Below are positions 28,058 through 38,825 of a stretch of DNA of 64,000 nucleotides, piece by piece. Source of the DNA: Mycobacterium sp. BK086 (lineage in GTDB: Bacteria; Actinomycetota; Actinomycetes; Mycobacteriales; Mycobacteriaceae); NCBI GenBank assembly GCA_004362315.1, contig SNWL01000003.1, positions 620,001-684,000 of the forward strand, in the 5' to 3' direction. The notes under the pieces are model-generated. The model made no database searches and was not told the origin of the DNA. It saw only the letters and a list, made by a program, of their open reading frames with translations. Each line of letters begins with the position of its first letter. Positions within the stretch are counted from its first letter, which is position 1. The translations under genes were made by a program, and so were the position numbers.

Positions 28058-29473
28058 ATGTCTCAGATAGTCCGCACCGCCACCCGCTCGGTCATCGTGT
28101 CGCTGCTGGCGATGCTCACCGCGGTCGCTCTCGCGGTGGGCAGCACCATTTCCGCCGCCGTCAGCCTGGCCGCGGTGGCCCTGATCGTGCCCGGTACCGG
28201 CACCCCTAACCCGGCCGTGCCGCCGCTGGGCACGAACTACATGGAAAACGCGGTGAACTACTACATCCAGCCGCTGGATCCCGCTTGCGCGACGACGTGT
28301 ACGCCCGAGCCGGTCCCCTACACCGCGCAGTTCTGGCCCTTCCCGTTCGCCGGCTGGGGCGGGCTCAACGGCGCGAAGTGGAACGTCTCGGTGGCCAGCG
28401 GGGTGGAGAGCCTGAACACCCAGATCGCCGCCACCGATCCCAATGACGACGTGGTCATCTTCGGCTACTCGCAGGGCGCGACGGTCTCCAACATCGTCAA
28501 GCGGCAGCTCGCCGACGCCAACGGCGGCGTCATCCCCGACCGGTACTCGTTCGTCTTCATCGGCGACCCCAACCGCCCGAACGGCGGCCTGTTCGAGCGC
28601 CTGGCCGCGCTCGGCACGGTGCCGATCCTGGACGCGACCTTCGGTCAGCCTGCCCCCACCGACACCACGGTGCTGCCCGCGGTGAACACCACCGATATCG
28701 CGTTCCAGTACGACGGCGTTGCCGACTTCCCGGCCAACCCGCTCAACGCACTGGCCGTCCTCAATGCGCTGGCCGGGTTCTGGTACATCCACGGCAACTA
28801 CATCTCCCCGCGCGGCACCCAGCCGTCGACCGAGCTGCCCTACGGGTACACCATTCCCGAACTCGAGACGGCGATCGACTGCTCGCAGAGCCCGAAGAAC
28901 TGCCAGACCTTCAACGACACGCTCTACATCACGATCCCGGCCAAGACCCTGCCGATCATGCAGCCACTGCTGGACATCGGCGCCGCGACCGGCACCACCG
29001 CGATCATCAAGCCCTTCGTGGACCTGATCTCACCGGTCACCCGAGTTCTGATCGAAACCGGTTACGACAGAAGCAATTACGGTCAGCCGATGCCGTTCAA
29101 CATCTTCACCCCGATCAACCCGGTGAAGCTGACCGTCGACCTCGCCAAGGCCGTCGTCCAGGGCATCCACGACGCGCTCGGCGACGTGGGCGTCTCGGTG
29201 CCCGCGCCCGCCGTGCCCGCGCCCGCCGTGCCCGCGCCCGCCACCTCGTCGACATTGGCCGCGGCCAGCACCAGCCAGCCGGCCACCGAGGCCGCCCCGA
29301 AGCCGGTGCAGCGCAAGGCCGCTGCCTCGAGCCGTCCCAGCACGGCAGCCAAGGTCAGCAAGCCCAAGACCGGTGACGACGAGAAGAACACGGTCAGCAG
29401 CTCCGCACCCAAGGCGGCCAAGGCCGGCACCGGCAAGAGCGGAAGGCCTTCCGCCGCAAAGGATGCCGCCTAG
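28058..29473 (+). CDS. Exported PE-PPE-domain serine hydrolase without PE or PPE
   Basis: A 471-residue protein with a signal peptide (VIVSLLAMLTAVALAVGSTI) followed directly by a PE-PPE domain (PF08237 type), an alpha/beta serine hydrolase seen in mycobacterial esterases and trehalolipid acyltransferases. The nucleophile motif is VIFGYSQGATVSN (Ser near residue 144); other stretches are LIVPGTGTPNP and GDPNRPNGGLFERL. The last 95 residues are low-complexity, with three PAPAV repeats and a lysine/alanine-rich tail. I chose ATG 28058, seven bases after AGAAGG. Its TAG stop interlocks with that of hflX in CTAG. Acyl transfer onto trehalose or another envelope lipid is an inference. Confidence 0.85.
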   Translation: MSQIVRTATRSVIVSLLAMLTAVALAVGSTISAAVSLAAVALIVPGTGTPNPAVPPLGTNYMENAVNYYIQPLDPACATTCTPEPVPYTAQFWPFPFAGWGGLNGAKWNVSVASGVESLNTQIAATDPNDDVVIFGYSQGATVSNIVKRQLADANGGVIPDRYSFVFIGDPNRPNGGLFERLAALGTVPILDATFGQPAPTDTTVLPAVNTTDIAFQYDGVADFPANPLNALAVLNALAGFWYIHGNYISPRGTQPSTELPYGYTIPELETAIDCSQSPKNCQTFNDTLYITIPAKTLPIMQPLLDIGAATGTTAIIKPFVDLISPVTRVLIETGYDRSNYGQPMPFNIFTPINPVKLTVDLAKAVVQGIHDALGDVGVSVPAPAVPAPAVPAPATSSTLAAASTSQPATEAAPKPVQRKAAASSRPSTAAKVSKPKTGDDEKNTVSSSAPKAAKAGTGKSGRPSAAKDAA

Positions 29474-30873
29474 CTGCTGTACTGGCGCAGGCCCGCGGCC
29501 AGCGCCGCGGGCACTCGCGCTTTGAGGCGGGTGCCCGCCTCGGTGTGCTCGACGGCGTCGACGTGCCCGTCGCTGTGCAGGCGTGCCACCAGGTCGCCCC
29601 GGTCGTACGGGATCGTCACGTCGACGGTGATCTCCCGCGGTTCGACGAGTTCGCCGAGGCGGGCGCGCAGGCGTGGCAGCCCTTCTCCGGTGTGCGCCGA
29701 CACGAAGACCGCGCCAGGCAGCGCACGACGCAGCTGAGCCAGCATCAGATCGTTGGCGGCGTCGATCTTGTTGACCACCAACAACTCCGGCGCCGGCGGG
29801 GCGTGGTGATCGTTCTGCACCTCGCGGATGACGTGACGCACCGCTTCGATCTGGGCCATCGGGTTGCTGTCGGATCCGTCGACCACATGCACCAGCAGGT
29901 CGGCGTCGACCACCTCTTCCAGGGTGGAGCGGAACGCCTCGACAAGCTGGGTCGGCAGGTGCCGGACGAAGCCGACGGTGTCGGTGAGGACGAACGGGCG
30001 GCCGTCGTCGAATTCGCCACGGCGCGTGGTGGGTTCGAGCGTGGCGAACAGCGCGTTCTGCACCAGCACCCCGGCGCCGGTGAGCGCGTTGAGCAAGCTG
30101 GACTTGCCGGCGTTGGTGTAGCCGACGATCGCGACGGAGGCGACATCGCTGTGCAGCCGGCGGCTGCGTTGCGTGTCGCGGATCTGCTTCATGTCCTTGA
30201 TCTCGCGGCGCAGCTTGGACATTCGCTCGCGGATACGGCGGCGGTCGGTCTCGATCTTGGTTTCACCGGGGCCGCGGGTACCCACCCCGCCCCCGGCGCC
30301 GCCGGCTCGGCCACCGGCCTGCCGCGACATCGACTCACCCCAGCCGCGCAGCCGCGGCAGCATGTATTCCATCTGCGCGTAGGCGACCTGCGCCTTGCCT
30401 TCCCGGCTGGTGGCGTGCTGGGCGAAGATGTCCAGAATCAGCGCGGTGCGGTCGATGACCTTGACCTTGACCACCTTCTCCAGCGCATTGAGCTGGGCGG
30501 GGCTGAGCTCACCGTCACAGATCACGGTGTCGGCGCCGGTGGCGATCACGATCTGCCGCAGCTCCTGAGCCTTGCCCGACCCGATGTAGGTGGACGGGTC
30601 CGGCTTGTCGCGGCGCTGGATCACTCCTTCGAGCACCTCGGAACCCGCGGTTTCGGCCAGTGCCGCCAGTTCGGCGAGGCTGGCCTCGGAGTCGGCGGCG
30701 GTGCCGTCGGTCCACACCCCCACGAGGACGACCCGCTCCAGCCGCAGCTGGCGGTACTCGACCTCGGAGATGTCGGTGAGTTCGGTGGATAGCCCGGCGA
30801 CGCGCTTGAGGGCGGCGCGGTCCTCGAGCGCGAGTTCGCCGACGCTGGGGTCGGGAAAGTCAGATTTCGTCAT
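29470..30873 (-). CDS. hflX: GTPase HflX
   Basis: A 467-residue ribosome-associated GTPase that rescues or splits stalled 70S ribosomes under stress. It has the N-terminal HflX domain (STYIGSGKAQELRQIVIATG, DGELSPAQLNALEKVVKV), the glycine-rich linker GGRAGGAGGGVGTRGPGETK, and the G domain with VGYTNAGKSSLLNALTG (G1), DTVGFVRHLP (G3) and NKID (G4). The start is ATG 30873. It is the last gene of a dapF-miaA block, 57 bases after dapF. Confidence 0.93.
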   Translation of the reverse strand: MTKSDFPDPSVGELALEDRAALKRVAGLSTELTDISEVEYRQLRLERVVLVGVWTDGTAADSEASLAELAALAETAGSEVLEGVIQRRDKPDPSTYIGSGKAQELRQIVIATGADTVICDGELSPAQLNALEKVVKVKVIDRTALILDIFAQHATSREGKAQVAYAQMEYMLPRLRGWGESMSRQAGGRAGGAGGGVGTRGPGETKIETDRRRIRERMSKLRREIKDMKQIRDTQRSRRLHSDVASVAIVGYTNAGKSSLLNALTGAGVLVQNALFATLEPTTRRGEFDDGRPFVLTDTVGFVRHLPTQLVEAFRSTLEEVVDADLLVHVVDGSDSNPMAQIEAVRHVIREVQNDHHAPPAPELLVVNKIDAANDLMLAQLRRALPGAVFVSAHTGEGLPRLRARLGELVEPREITVDVTIPYDRGDLVARLHSDGHVDAVEHTEAGTRLKARVPAALAAGLRQYSS

Positions 30874-30930
30874 AAGCCGTAGTCGATGGTGTCACGTCAC
30901 GCTGGCGTCGTGCACTCCAATAATGTGCCG

Positions 30931-31800
30931 TCAGCGCTGGGCCGCCCACCACGCGTCGGCGACTTCACCATGCGCCACCAGGCACGACGGCCCGCGCAGG
31001 GAGCTGCTGGAATCGGTGATCCCGACGGTGACTTCGCCGCCCGGAATGCGTACCCGCAGCGTGCCCGTCGCCAGGTTGAGGTGCGCGAGCGCGGCCGCCG
31101 CGGCGGCCACCGTGCCGGTGCCGCAGGAGCGCGTCTCACCGACCCCGCGTTCGTGGACCCGCATGCTGACCGCGCCGTCACCGGCGATGGTCAGCACCTC
31201 GACGTTGACGCCGTCGGGGAACTGTTGGTGGTCGAATTGCACGGGTGCGGCGACGTCGAGCGCGGCCAGCGCCGCCTCGGACAGGCCGGGGTCGAGGCAG
31301 GCCAGGTGCGGGTTGCCGACGTCGACGCCGATGCCGGTGAAGTGCCGGCCGCCGACGGTGGCGGTGCCGGCTCCGAGCCGGTTGACCTTGCCCATGTCAA
31401 CGGTGACTTCGGCGGCGAGCGCGTCGGCGTGGTGGACGATGACTGGCCGTGGCCCGGCCAGCGAGCCGACGACGAACTCGTCGCGCTTCTCCAGGCCGCT
31501 GGCCCGCAGATAGTGCGCGAACACCCGCACGCCGTTGCCGCACATCTGGGCGATCGAGCCGTCCGCGTTGCGGTAATCCATGTACCAGTCGTCGGCGTCG
31601 ACGCCTTCGGGCAACCGGTCCAGCACGCCGGCGGCGACGACCGCGCCGGCGGTGGTGACCCGCAGAACACCGTCGGCGCCCAGGCCCTGACGCCGGTCGC
31701 ACAGCGCGGTCACCGCGGACGGTGCCAGCTCCAGCTGTGCGTCGAGGTCGGGTAGCAGCACGAAGTCGTTCTCCGTGCCGTGCCCCTTGGTGAAGATCAC
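30931..31800 (-). CDS. dapF: Diaminopimelate epimerase
   Basis: A 289-residue enzyme converting LL- to meso-diaminopimelate for lysine and peptidoglycan synthesis. The two catalytic cysteines lie in [15 protein letters not shown] (about residue 87) and [18 protein letters not shown] (about residue 225). The N-terminus [18 protein letters not shown] is typical. It starts four bases after miaA ends and is probably translated from the same message. Confidence 0.95.
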   Translation of the reverse strand: MIFTKGHGTENDFVLLPDLDAQLELAPSAVTALCDRRQGLGADGVLRVTTAGAVVAAGVLDRLPEGVDADDWYMDYRNADGSIAQMCGNGVRVFAHYLRASGLEKRDEFVVGSLAGPRPVIVHHADALAAEVTVDMGKVNRLGAGTATVGGRHFTGIGVDVGNPHLACLDPGLSEAALAALDVAAPVQFDHQQFPDGVNVEVLTIAGDGAVSMRVHERGVGETRSCGTGTVAAAAAALAHLNLATGTLRVRIPGGEVTVGITDSSSSLRGPSCLVAHGEVADAWWAAQR

Positions 31801-31804
31801 CTGA

Positions 31805-32719
31805 TCAGGATACGTGCCGCCACCGGGCGATCACGTCGTCGGCGAGGCTGCCGCCCGCACCGTCGAGCCATACGATGCGATGGTCGCGCCGAAACCACGA
31901 CCGCTGCCTGCGCACGTAGCGGCGGGTGCCGATGAAGGTGAGCTCGCGCGCCTGCGCCAGCTGCTCGTCGGTGCCACCGGCGTCCAGCGCGGCGATCACC
32001 TGGGCATAGCCCAGCGCGCGGGCGGCGGTCACCCCGTCGCGAAGCCCGTTGCCCAGCAGCACCCGCACCTCCTCGACCAGGCCTGCGTCGAACATCGCAT
32101 CGGTGCGCTGGGTCAGCCGTTCGTCGAGAATGCTTGTCGGCCAGTCCAATCCGATGATCAGCGTGTCCCAGCGGGGCGTGCCGATGCGGGGTGCCGACGC
32201 GGCGAACGGCTGGCCGGTCAGCTCGACGACCTCCAACGCGCGCACGATCCGGCGTCCGTCGGTGGCCAGGATCGCGGTCGCGGCGGCCGGGTCGCGGCGG
32301 CCCAGTTCGGCGTGCAACGCGGCCACCCCGATGTCGGCGAGCTGCTGTTCCCACCGGGCGCGCACCTGCGGGTCGGTGGCGGGGAACGCCCATTCGTCGA
32401 GCAGCGACTGGATGTAGAGCATCGAGCCGCCCACGATGACCGGCGGCACCCCGCGGGCCACGAGTGCTTCGATGTCGGCGGCGGCAGCCTCCTGATAGCG
32501 CGCGACGGTGGCGGTCTGAGCGACGTCGAGCACATCGAGCTGGTGGTGCGGGATGCCGCGGCGCTCGGCGACGGTCAGCTTGGCGGTGCCGATGTCCATG
32601 CCGCGGTACTGCTGCATGGCATCGGCGTTGACGATCTCGCCGCCGAGCCGTTCGGCCACCTCAAGAGCAAGTGCGGACTTACCAGTGCCGGTCGGCCCGA
32701 TGACCGCGATGGGCCTCAT
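31805..32719 (-). CDS. miaA: tRNA dimethylallyltransferase MiaA
   Basis: A 304-residue enzyme that attaches a dimethylallyl group to A37 of tRNAs reading UNN codons. The P-loop is [20 protein letters not shown] at the N-terminus, followed by [19 protein letters not shown] and [10 protein letters not shown]; the C-terminal [20 protein letters not shown] is the family's basic tRNA-binding part. Its ATG overlaps the upstream stop as ATGA. MiaB, encoded nearby, performs the next modification of the same base. Confidence 0.95.
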   Translation of the reverse strand: MRPIAVIGPTGTGKSALALEVAERLGGEIVNADAMQQYRGMDIGTAKLTVAERRGIPHHQLDVLDVAQTATVARYQEAAAADIEALVARGVPPVIVGGSMLYIQSLLDEWAFPATDPQVRARWEQQLADIGVAALHAELGRRDPAAATAILATDGRRIVRALEVVELTGQPFAASAPRIGTPRWDTLIIGLDWPTSILDERLTQRTDAMFDAGLVEEVRVLLGNGLRDGVTAARALGYAQVIAALDAGGTDEQLAQARELTFIGTRRYVRRQRSWFRRDHRIVWLDGAGGSLADDVIARWRHVS

Positions 32720-33402
32720 GGGACCCAGACGCCCACGAAGTAGCCCACCCCGTACGGCGCGCCCCGCACCAGCTCTTTGGCCGCCCGCGGCCCGGAGCCG
32801 ATCAGCCCGGCCAGCACCTGGTAACCGACCCGTCCGACGATCCCGTCGGGCAGCCGGGTCAGCGCCTCGGTGTCGCCGGTGGCCAGCGCGTCGTCCAACG
32901 CGGTCTGAACCGGCTCGGCATTCGGGTCGTATCCGCCCGGTGCGGGCGGCGTCAGCGTGTTGGCGCCATCAGCGACCACCAGCACACCGATCGGTTCGCC
33001 GGCGGCGTCGATCTCGGCGCGCAGGGCGCGGCCGGCTGCCACGGCAGAATCGGCGTCGTGGTCGGCGCGATACACCCGGACCTGCGCGCGGGCCGCCGGA
33101 TTCGCCTGCCCGCGCAACCATCCGGTGAACAGCGCGCAGAGCGGCAACGCCGTCACGTCCGCCGGCGCGTCCGGGGACAGCGCGGCGGAGACGTCCACCC
33201 CGTAGCCGGCGAACGTTCCTCGGGTCTCGGGGTCGATGGTCCGGTCGTCCGGTCCGACGCCGACGGCGATCCAGCGCTGCGGCAGTTCGGCGGCCGCGGC
33301 CAGCGCCGCGGCACGGAATTCGGCGACTTCGGCGGCCGCCGCGCCGGCCAGCTCGGGCACCAGGACGGGCGCCGACGGAGTCAGGGCGATCGCGGACAGC
33401 AC
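32716..33402 (-). CDS. Conserved protein (Rv2728c-like), LigB-dioxygenase-fold type
   Basis: A 228-residue conserved mycobacterial protein, close to the 231 residues I recall for Rv2728c. The opening strand [19 protein letters not shown] and the later [20 protein letters not shown] resemble class III extradiol dioxygenase-fold proteins, but the metal-binding histidines are not obvious, so enzymatic activity is doubtful. I chose GTG 33402; an ATG is available at 33435. Its stop overlaps the miaA start in a 4-base ATGA, which points to coupled translation. Confidence 0.75.
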   Translation of the reverse strand: MLSAIALTPSAPVLVPELAGAAAAEVAEFRAAALAAAAELPQRWIAVGVGPDDRTIDPETRGTFAGYGVDVSAALSPDAPADVTALPLCALFTGWLRGQANPAARAQVRVYRADHDADSAVAAGRALRAEIDAAGEPIGVLVVADGANTLTPPAPGGYDPNAEPVQTALDDALATGDTEALTRLPDGIVGRVGYQVLAGLIGSGPRAAKELVRGAPYGVGYFVGVWVP

Positions 33403-33421
33403 GCCACCACGGTAGTGGCCG

Positions 33422-34309
33422 TCAGCCGGGGACACTCTCGCTGGCGGGCTCGCCCGAGGAGGTGACCTCGCCGCGAGCCAGCGCCGCAGTGGCGAACACC
33501 ATGGCCGCGACGGCGACGATCAGCACGAACCAGCCCGCCTCGCCGGGCCGCAAGGTCTCGCCGAGCACGAAGATGCCCAGCACCGAGCCGACGATCGGTT
33601 CGGCGACCGTCATCGTCGGCAGAGAGGCCGCCATCGACCCGGCGCGGAACGCCGACTGCTGCCACGCGGTGGCGCCCACCGCCACCGCGGCCCACGCGTA
33701 GAGCTCGGGGCTGACCAGGACGGCCTCGATTCCGTGGTCCAGGCGGCCGACGACGCCCTTGGTCAGGACGGCGAACAAGCCCCACAGCGAGCCGGACACC
33801 AGCGCCAGCAGCACCGCGGCGGCGGGCTTTCCGGACCACACCCGCGCGCCGATGATGCAGGCCGCCAGCGCGGGGCCCATGATCGCGATCACCCAGATCC
33901 ACAGTTCGATGCCGGCGCGGGAGTGTCCTTCGGTGGGGTTGCCGACGGTGACGATCACCGCCACCGACGCGGCCAGCAGGACCGCCCACAGCCATTGCGA
34001 GCGGCTGATCCGCCGGTGCGCGAAGTAGGCGCTCATCGGCAGGGCGAACAGCAGCGAGGTCACCAGCAGCGCCTGGACCAGCAGCACCGAGCCGAATCCG
34101 AGCGCTGCCGCCTGAAATCCGAAGCCCGCGCCACCGGCGATACTGCCCACCCACCAGGTCTTGTCGCGCAACAGCCGGGTGAACAGCTCGACGGGACTCA
34201 CCTGTTCGTCGGTGACATCGTGAGCAGAACGTTGCTGGATGACGTCGCCGATCGCGATGAAGAAGGCGGCGCACAACGCAAGCAGGACAGCGATATCCGC
34301 CTTTGCCAT
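33422..34309 (-). CDS. DMT-family permease (Rv2729c-like)
   Basis: A 295-residue membrane protein with about nine or ten hydrophobic segments, including ADIAVLLALCAAFFIAIGDV, VLLVQALLVTSLLFALPMSA, LWIWVIAIMGPALAACIIGA and WFVLIVAVAAMVFATAALA. The layout fits the drug/metabolite transporter superfamily (EamA-like). The exported or imported compound is unknown. ATG 34309 is where the hydrophobic part starts; the frame runs far upstream, but that extension is antisense to the DUF349 gene and not credible. It diverges from the DUF349 gene over 219 bases in which I see no clear motif. Confidence 0.85.
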   Translation of the reverse strand: MAKADIAVLLALCAAFFIAIGDVIQQRSAHDVTDEQVSPVELFTRLLRDKTWWVGSIAGGAGFGFQAAALGFGSVLLVQALLVTSLLFALPMSAYFAHRRISRSQWLWAVLLAASVAVIVTVGNPTEGHSRAGIELWIWVIAIMGPALAACIIGARVWSGKPAAAVLLALVSGSLWGLFAVLTKGVVGRLDHGIEAVLVSPELYAWAAVAVGATAWQQSAFRAGSMAASLPTMTVAEPIVGSVLGIFVLGETLRPGEAGWFVLIVAVAAMVFATAALARGEVTSSGEPASESVPG

Positions 34310-34528
34310 GGTCAGTCTCCTCCACCCTCGAACCCGCCAGCCTGCCCGCCGGTGACGGGCGTCCGCAACCTCAGACCACTCAACCCGGACGCATATGTGG
34401 CATCGACCTGGTTCAATACCAACGAGGACGGCCGCCCGCAATTCGAAGGGGGTCGTCGACCATGCAGTAGTGGCGCCGCGTCGCGCGGCAGATGCGCGGG
34501 CTTTCCGCGCGGAGGGTAGGTGAGGCGA

Positions 34529-35854
34529 GTGACCATCGACGAACCCAATGCCGGCGGACCCCCGCGGCCGGGACCCCGACCGGGACCGGCGCGGCCCGTG
34601 CCCAAGCCCCACCCTCCCACTGCCCCGCTGGCGGTGCCCCCGTCCAGTGACCCGCATCGTTTCGGCCGCGTCGACGACGACGGCACGGTGTGGCTGATCA
34701 CCTCCGCCGGCGAGCGTTCCATCGGCTCGTGGCAGGCCGGCGACCCCGAGGCGGCCTACGCGCACTTCGGCCGGCGCTTCGAGGATCTCGCCACCGAGGT
34801 CACGCTGATGGAGACCCGGCTGGCCTCGGGTACCGGCGACGCCCGCAAGATCAAGGCTGCCGCGGCCTCGCTGGCCGAAACCCTGCCGACCGCAAGCGTT
34901 CTCGGCGATCTGGATGCGCTGGCCGAGCGGCTGGGCGCGATCCGGGACCACGCCGAGGAGACCGCCGCCGCCGATCGGGCGCGCCGCGACGAGCACCGCG
35001 CCGAGCAGACGGCCCGTAAGGAAGCGCTGGCCGCCGAGGCCGAGGAACTGGCCAACGCCTCGACACAGTGGAAGGCCGCAGGCGATCGGCTGCGCACCAT
35101 CCTCGACGAGTGGCGCACGATCACCGGCCTGGACCGCAAGACCGACGACGCGCTGTGGAAGCGGTATTCGGCCGCCCGCGAGACGTTCAACCGCCGCCGC
35201 GGCTCGCATTTCGCCGACCTGGACCGCGAGCGCGCCGGCGCCAAGCAGGCCAAGGAAGCGCTCTGCGTGCGGGCCGAGGAGCTGTCGGGTTCCACCGACT
35301 GGTCGGCGACGGCGACGGCATTCCGCGATCTGCTGACCGAGTGGAAAGCGGCGGGCCGGGCGGCCAAGGACGTCGACGACTCGCTGTGGCACCGGTTCAA
35401 GGCGGCCCAGGACACGTTCTTCGCTGCGCGCAACGCGGTGAACGCCGAGCGCGACACCGAGTTCGCCGCCAACGCCACCGCCAAGGAGGCGTTGCTGGCC
35501 GAGGCCGAGAAGCTCGACACCTCCAACCTCGATGCCGCGCGCTCGGCGCTGCGGCACATCACCGACAAGTGGGACGCGATCGGCAAGGTGCCGCGCGAGC
35601 GGTCCGCCGATCTGGAGCGACGGTTGCGCGCGGTCGAGAAGAAGGTGCGCGACGCCGCCGACTCCGGCTGGACCGATCCGCAGGCCCAGGCTCGCGCCGA
35701 GCAGTTCCAGGCCCGGGTGGAGCAGTACGAGAAGCAAGCGGAGAAGGCCGAGGCCGCGGGCCGCACCAAGGACGCGGAGGCGGCCAGGGCCAGCGCCGAG
35801 CAGTGGCGGCAGTGGGCCGACGCCGCGGTCGAGTCGCTGGGTAAGAAGCGCTAG
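34529..35854 (+). CDS. DUF349 domain protein (Rv2731-like)
   Basis: A 441-residue, mostly alpha-helical cytosolic protein. After a proline-rich N-terminus (about 40 residues) come DUF349 repeats of roughly 75 residues recognisable by W-K/R pairs: [40 protein letters not shown] and [20 protein letters not shown], each followed by LW.RF/YxAAxxxF. The C-terminus is coiled coil. Function is unknown. I chose GTG 34529 (VTIDEPN); GTG 34520 is only three bases after GGAGGG. Its TAG stop interlocks with the convergent Rv2732c-like gene in CTAG. Confidence 0.85.
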   Translation: MTIDEPNAGGPPRPGPRPGPARPVPKPHPPTAPLAVPPSSDPHRFGRVDDDGTVWLITSAGERSIGSWQAGDPEAAYAHFGRRFEDLATEVTLMETRLASGTGDARKIKAAAASLAETLPTASVLGDLDALAERLGAIRDHAEETAAADRARRDEHRAEQTARKEALAAEAEELANASTQWKAAGDRLRTILDEWRTITGLDRKTDDALWKRYSAARETFNRRRGSHFADLDRERAGAKQAKEALCVRAEELSGSTDWSATATAFRDLLTEWKAAGRAAKDVDDSLWHRFKAAQDTFFAARNAVNAERDTEFAANATAKEALLAEAEKLDTSNLDAARSALRHITDKWDAIGKVPRERSADLERRLRAVEKKVRDAADSGWTDPQAQARAEQFQARVEQYEKQAEKAEAAGRTKDAEAARASAEQWRQWADAAVESLGKKR

Positions 35855-36447
35855 CTAGAGTCGTCGTCGCGGCGGTCGACGTCTTCGAGCAGGGTGCGCG
35901 ACTGACTCTCCGCTGACGCGATCCGGCGTTGTTCTTCGGCGGCCAGCTGTACCGCGGTGCGTGTCCACACGACCCGCGCCCAGTGGAACGTCAGCACGAT
36001 CACCGCGAGCCAGCCGAGCAGCAGCCCGATGCCCGGACCGGGATGTCCGTGCGTGGCGGTCTGCCGAGACCAGACGGCCAGCAGCCCGACCGCGCTGGAC
36101 AGCGCCGAACCGGCCAGTGCGATCCAGGCCAGCACCCAGCGCCGGGTGGTCAGCGCCAGCATCGAGAACCCGACGCCGAACACCAGGACCAGCCAGGTGA
36201 AGATCCGCGACGGCAGGGCGATGCCCACCCCGATCGCCTTGTTGTCCCCGGCCAGAACGTCGATGCCGCGGGCGTCGCCGGTGTGCGGCAGGATCAGCGA
36301 CACCAGCAGGACGAACACCAGGATGGCCACGACCATCGCCCGGGCGCCCGGCTGAATCTCGCCGGCGACCTTGCGTTCGGCCTTTTCAAGGTCCGAGCGG
36401 TAGGCCTCCCATCCGTCGTTTTTTGGCGACTTGCTCACCGCGAACAT
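35851..36447 (-). CDS. Conserved membrane protein (Rv2732c-like)
   Basis: A 198-residue protein with four membrane segments ([78 protein letters not shown]) between a charged N-terminus and a C-terminal coiled-coil-like tail. No family function is known; in M. tuberculosis the homologue also follows miaB. The start may be ATG 36447 or GTG 36438; the latter overlaps the miaB stop as GTGA, which would couple translation. Confidence 0.8.
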   Translation of the reverse strand: MFAVSKSPKNDGWEAYRSDLEKAERKVAGEIQPGARAMVVAILVFVLLVSLILPHTGDARGIDVLAGDNKAIGVGIALPSRIFTWLVLVFGVGFSMLALTTRRWVLAWIALAGSALSSAVGLLAVWSRQTATHGHPGPGIGLLLGWLAVIVLTFHWARVVWTRTAVQLAAEEQRRIASAESQSRTLLEDVDRRDDDSS

Positions 36448-37961
36448 CCCGTCGTCTCTTCGATGATGGGCTTGCCGATCGGGGGCAGCCCTAACCCGAC
36501 GGTACGGGGACGCAGCCCTGCGGCGTGGGCATCACCGGCCCGGGTGCGGCGGTGGCTGAGCAGTGGCGCGTCGGCGATCAGGTGGTGCGGGGCCGCGCCG
36601 GTCACCGTCGTGGTGACGATGTCGCCCGGGCGCAGCTCGATCCCACCCGGGGTGAAGTGCACCAGCCGGCCGTCGCGGGCGCGTCCGCTCATCCGGGCGG
36701 TGCTGGCGTCCTTGCGGCCCTCGCCGGTGGCGACCAGCAGCTCGACCTCGGCGCCGATCTGGGCGGTGTTCTCCTCGAACGAGATCCGCTCCTGCAGCTC
36801 GATCAGACGGTCATAGCGTTCCTGCACAACGGCTTTGGGCAGCTGTCCGTCGAGTTCGGCGGCCGGGGTGCCGGGCCGCTTGGAGTACTGGAAGGTGAAC
36901 GCGGCGCTGAAGCGGGCTTGGCGCACCACGTCGAGGGTGGCGGCGAAGTCGTCCTCGGTCTCGCCGGGGAAGCCGACGATGATGTCGGTGGTGATCGCCG
37001 CGTGCGGCATGGCCGCGCGGACCCGATCGATAATGCCGAGGTACTTCTCGGCGCGATAGGAGCGGCGCATCGCCTTGAGCATGCGGTCGGACCCGGACTG
37101 CAGCGGCATGTGCAGGTTCGGGCAGACATTCGCGGTCTGCGCCATGGCTTCGATGACGTCGTCAGTGAATTCGGCCGGATGCGGCGAGGTGAACCGCACC
37201 CGCTCCAGCCCGTCGATACGGCCGCAGTCGCGCAGCAGCGCGGCGAACGCGCCGCGATCCCGCGGGGTGCCGGGGTCGGCGAACGAGACGCCGTAGGCGT
37301 TGACGTTCTGGCCGAGCAGGGTGATCTCCAGGACGCCCTGATCCACCAGTGAGCGCACCTCGGCCAGGATCTCGTCGGGGCGGCGGTCCACTTCCTTGCC
37401 GCGCAGCGACGGCACGATGCAGAACGTGCAGGTGTTGTTGCAGCCCACCGAGATGGAAACCCATGCGGCGTAAGCGGATTCGCGAGCCGCGGGCAGCGTC
37501 GACGGGAATTCCCGCAGCGACTCTTCGATCTCGACCTGAGCCTGCTGGTTGTGCCGCGCCCGGTCGAGCAGCGCCGGCAGCGAACCGATGTTGTGGGTAC
37601 CGAAGACGACGTCGACCCACGGCGCCTTCTTGAGAAGTCCCTCGCGGTCCTTCTGCGCCAGGCAGCCGCCGACGGCGATCTGCATATTCGGGTCAGCCTG
37701 CTTGCGTGGCGCGAGGTGGCTGATGTTGCCGTACAGCTTGTTGTCAGCGTTCTCGCGCACCGCGCAGGTGTTGAACACCACCACGTCGGCGTCGGTGCCC
37801 TCGGGCGCCCGGTGGTATCCGGCGGCCTCGAGCAGCCCGGCCAGCCGCTCGGAATCGTGGACGTTCATCTGGCAGCCGTAGGTGCGGACCTGGTAGGTGC
37901 GCCCAGCGCCCGAACCAGGCAGTTCGCCCGCGGGGTGGTCGTTGGTCAGCACCGATGTCAC
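36435..37961 (-). CDS. miaB: tRNA-2-methylthio-N6-dimethylallyladenosine synthase MiaB
   Basis: A 508-residue radical-SAM methylthiotransferase that adds a thiomethyl group to i6A37 of tRNA, the product of MiaA. The N-terminal domain binds one Fe-S cluster ([42 protein letters not shown]). The radical-SAM motif is [24 protein letters not shown] domain follows near the C-terminus ([15 protein letters not shown]). Start is GTG 37961; there is no good ribosome site. The 19 kb that follow, up to recX, are accessory compared with M. tuberculosis. Confidence 0.95.
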   Translation of the reverse strand: MTSVLTNDHPAGELPGSGAGRTYQVRTYGCQMNVHDSERLAGLLEAAGYHRAPEGTDADVVVFNTCAVRENADNKLYGNISHLAPRKQADPNMQIAVGGCLAQKDREGLLKKAPWVDVVFGTHNIGSLPALLDRARHNQQAQVEIEESLREFPSTLPAARESAYAAWVSISVGCNNTCTFCIVPSLRGKEVDRRPDEILAEVRSLVDQGVLEITLLGQNVNAYGVSFADPGTPRDRGAFAALLRDCGRIDGLERVRFTSPHPAEFTDDVIEAMAQTANVCPNLHMPLQSGSDRMLKAMRRSYRAEKYLGIIDRVRAAMPHAAITTDIIVGFPGETEDDFAATLDVVRQARFSAAFTFQYSKRPGTPAAELDGQLPKAVVQERYDRLIELQERISFEENTAQIGAEVELLVATGEGRKDASTARMSGRARDGRLVHFTPGGIELRPGDIVTTTVTGAAPHHLIADAPLLSHRRTRAGDAHAAGLRPRTVGLGLPPIGKPIIEETTGCSR

Positions 37962-38040
37962 ACGCTCATCGTACGGAGGAGGTGGGGTGCCCGAGAAATC
38001 GCGGATTGGTCAACGCTCGGCAAACTGGGGGTTACCTGGG

Positions 38041-38046
38041 TAGGGT
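38041..38046 (+). promoter_or_regulatory. -10 element of the glutamate-transporter operon
   Basis: TAGGGT (TANNNT) ends eight bases before ATG 38055, and no ribosome site intervenes, so the first gene of the operon may be leaderless. No good -35 is visible. Confidence 0.4.
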
Positions 38047-38054
38047 CTGAACGC

Positions 38055-38807
38055 ATGGGGCGCAGCGGCGAAGAGCCGATGATCTCGATCAAGGGCGTCA
38101 ACAAGCATTTCGGCGACCTGCACGTACTCAAGGACATCAACCTCGAGGTCGATCGCGGCCAAGTGGTGGTGGTGCTCGGGCCGTCGGGTTCGGGTAAATC
38201 GACGTTGTGCCGCACCATCAACCGGCTGGAGACCGTCGATTCCGGCACGATCACCATCGACGGTCAGCAATTGCCTTCGGAGGGACGCAAACTCGCGGAG
38301 TTGCGGGCCGATGTGGGCATGGTCTTCCAGTCGTTCAACCTGTTTGCGCACAAGACGATCCTGGAAAACGTTGCTCTGGCCCCGGTGAAGGTGCGCAAGG
38401 TGGGCAAGGACGAGGCGCGCAAGAATGCGCTGTCGTTGCTGGAACGGGTCGGGGTGGCCAATCAGGCGGACAAGTACCCCGCGCAGCTGTCCGGTGGTCA
38501 GCAGCAACGCGTCGCGATCGCCCGGTCCCTGGCGATGAACCCGAAGGTGATGCTGTTCGACGAGCCGACCAGCGCGCTGGACCCGGAGATGATCAACGAG
38601 GTGCTGGCGGTCATGAGCTCGCTGGCGTCCGACGGCATGACGATGGTGGTGGTCACCCACGAGATGGGCTTCGCCCGCCGGGCGGCCAACCGGGTGGTGT
38701 TCATGGCCGACGGCGCGATCGTCGAGGACGCCGTACCTACCGAGTTTTTCGACAACCCCCAATCCGACCGTGCCAAAGACTTTCTCGGCAAGATCCTCAA
38801 CCACTAG
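38055..38807 (+). CDS. gluA: Amino-acid ABC transporter ATPase (glutamate type)
   Basis: A 250-residue ATP-binding subunit of a polar amino acid importer. All motifs are present: Walker [11 protein letters not shown]-loop [12 protein letters not shown], signature [17 protein letters not shown], Walker [13 protein letters not shown] and the H-loop [14 protein letters not shown]. The four-gene order ATPase, binding protein, permease, permease equals gluABCD of Corynebacterium glutamicum. I placed the start at ATG 38055 because of the leaderless -10; ATG 38079 is an alternative. Confidence 0.9.
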   Translation: MGRSGEEPMISIKGVNKHFGDLHVLKDINLEVDRGQVVVVLGPSGSGKSTLCRTINRLETVDSGTITIDGQQLPSEGRKLAELRADVGMVFQSFNLFAHKTILENVALAPVKVRKVGKDEARKNALSLLERVGVANQADKYPAQLSGGQQQRVAIARSLAMNPKVMLFDEPTSALDPEMINEVLAVMSSLASDGMTMVVVTHEMGFARRAANRVVFMADGAIVEDAVPTEFFDNPQSDRAKDFLGKILNH

Positions 38808-38825
38808 GGCGAAAGGAAACACCCG

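Noticed and set aside
34310-35737. 476-codon upstream extension of the DMT permease frame
   Set aside because: It is antisense to the DUF349 gene, and the permease has a natural start at 34309.
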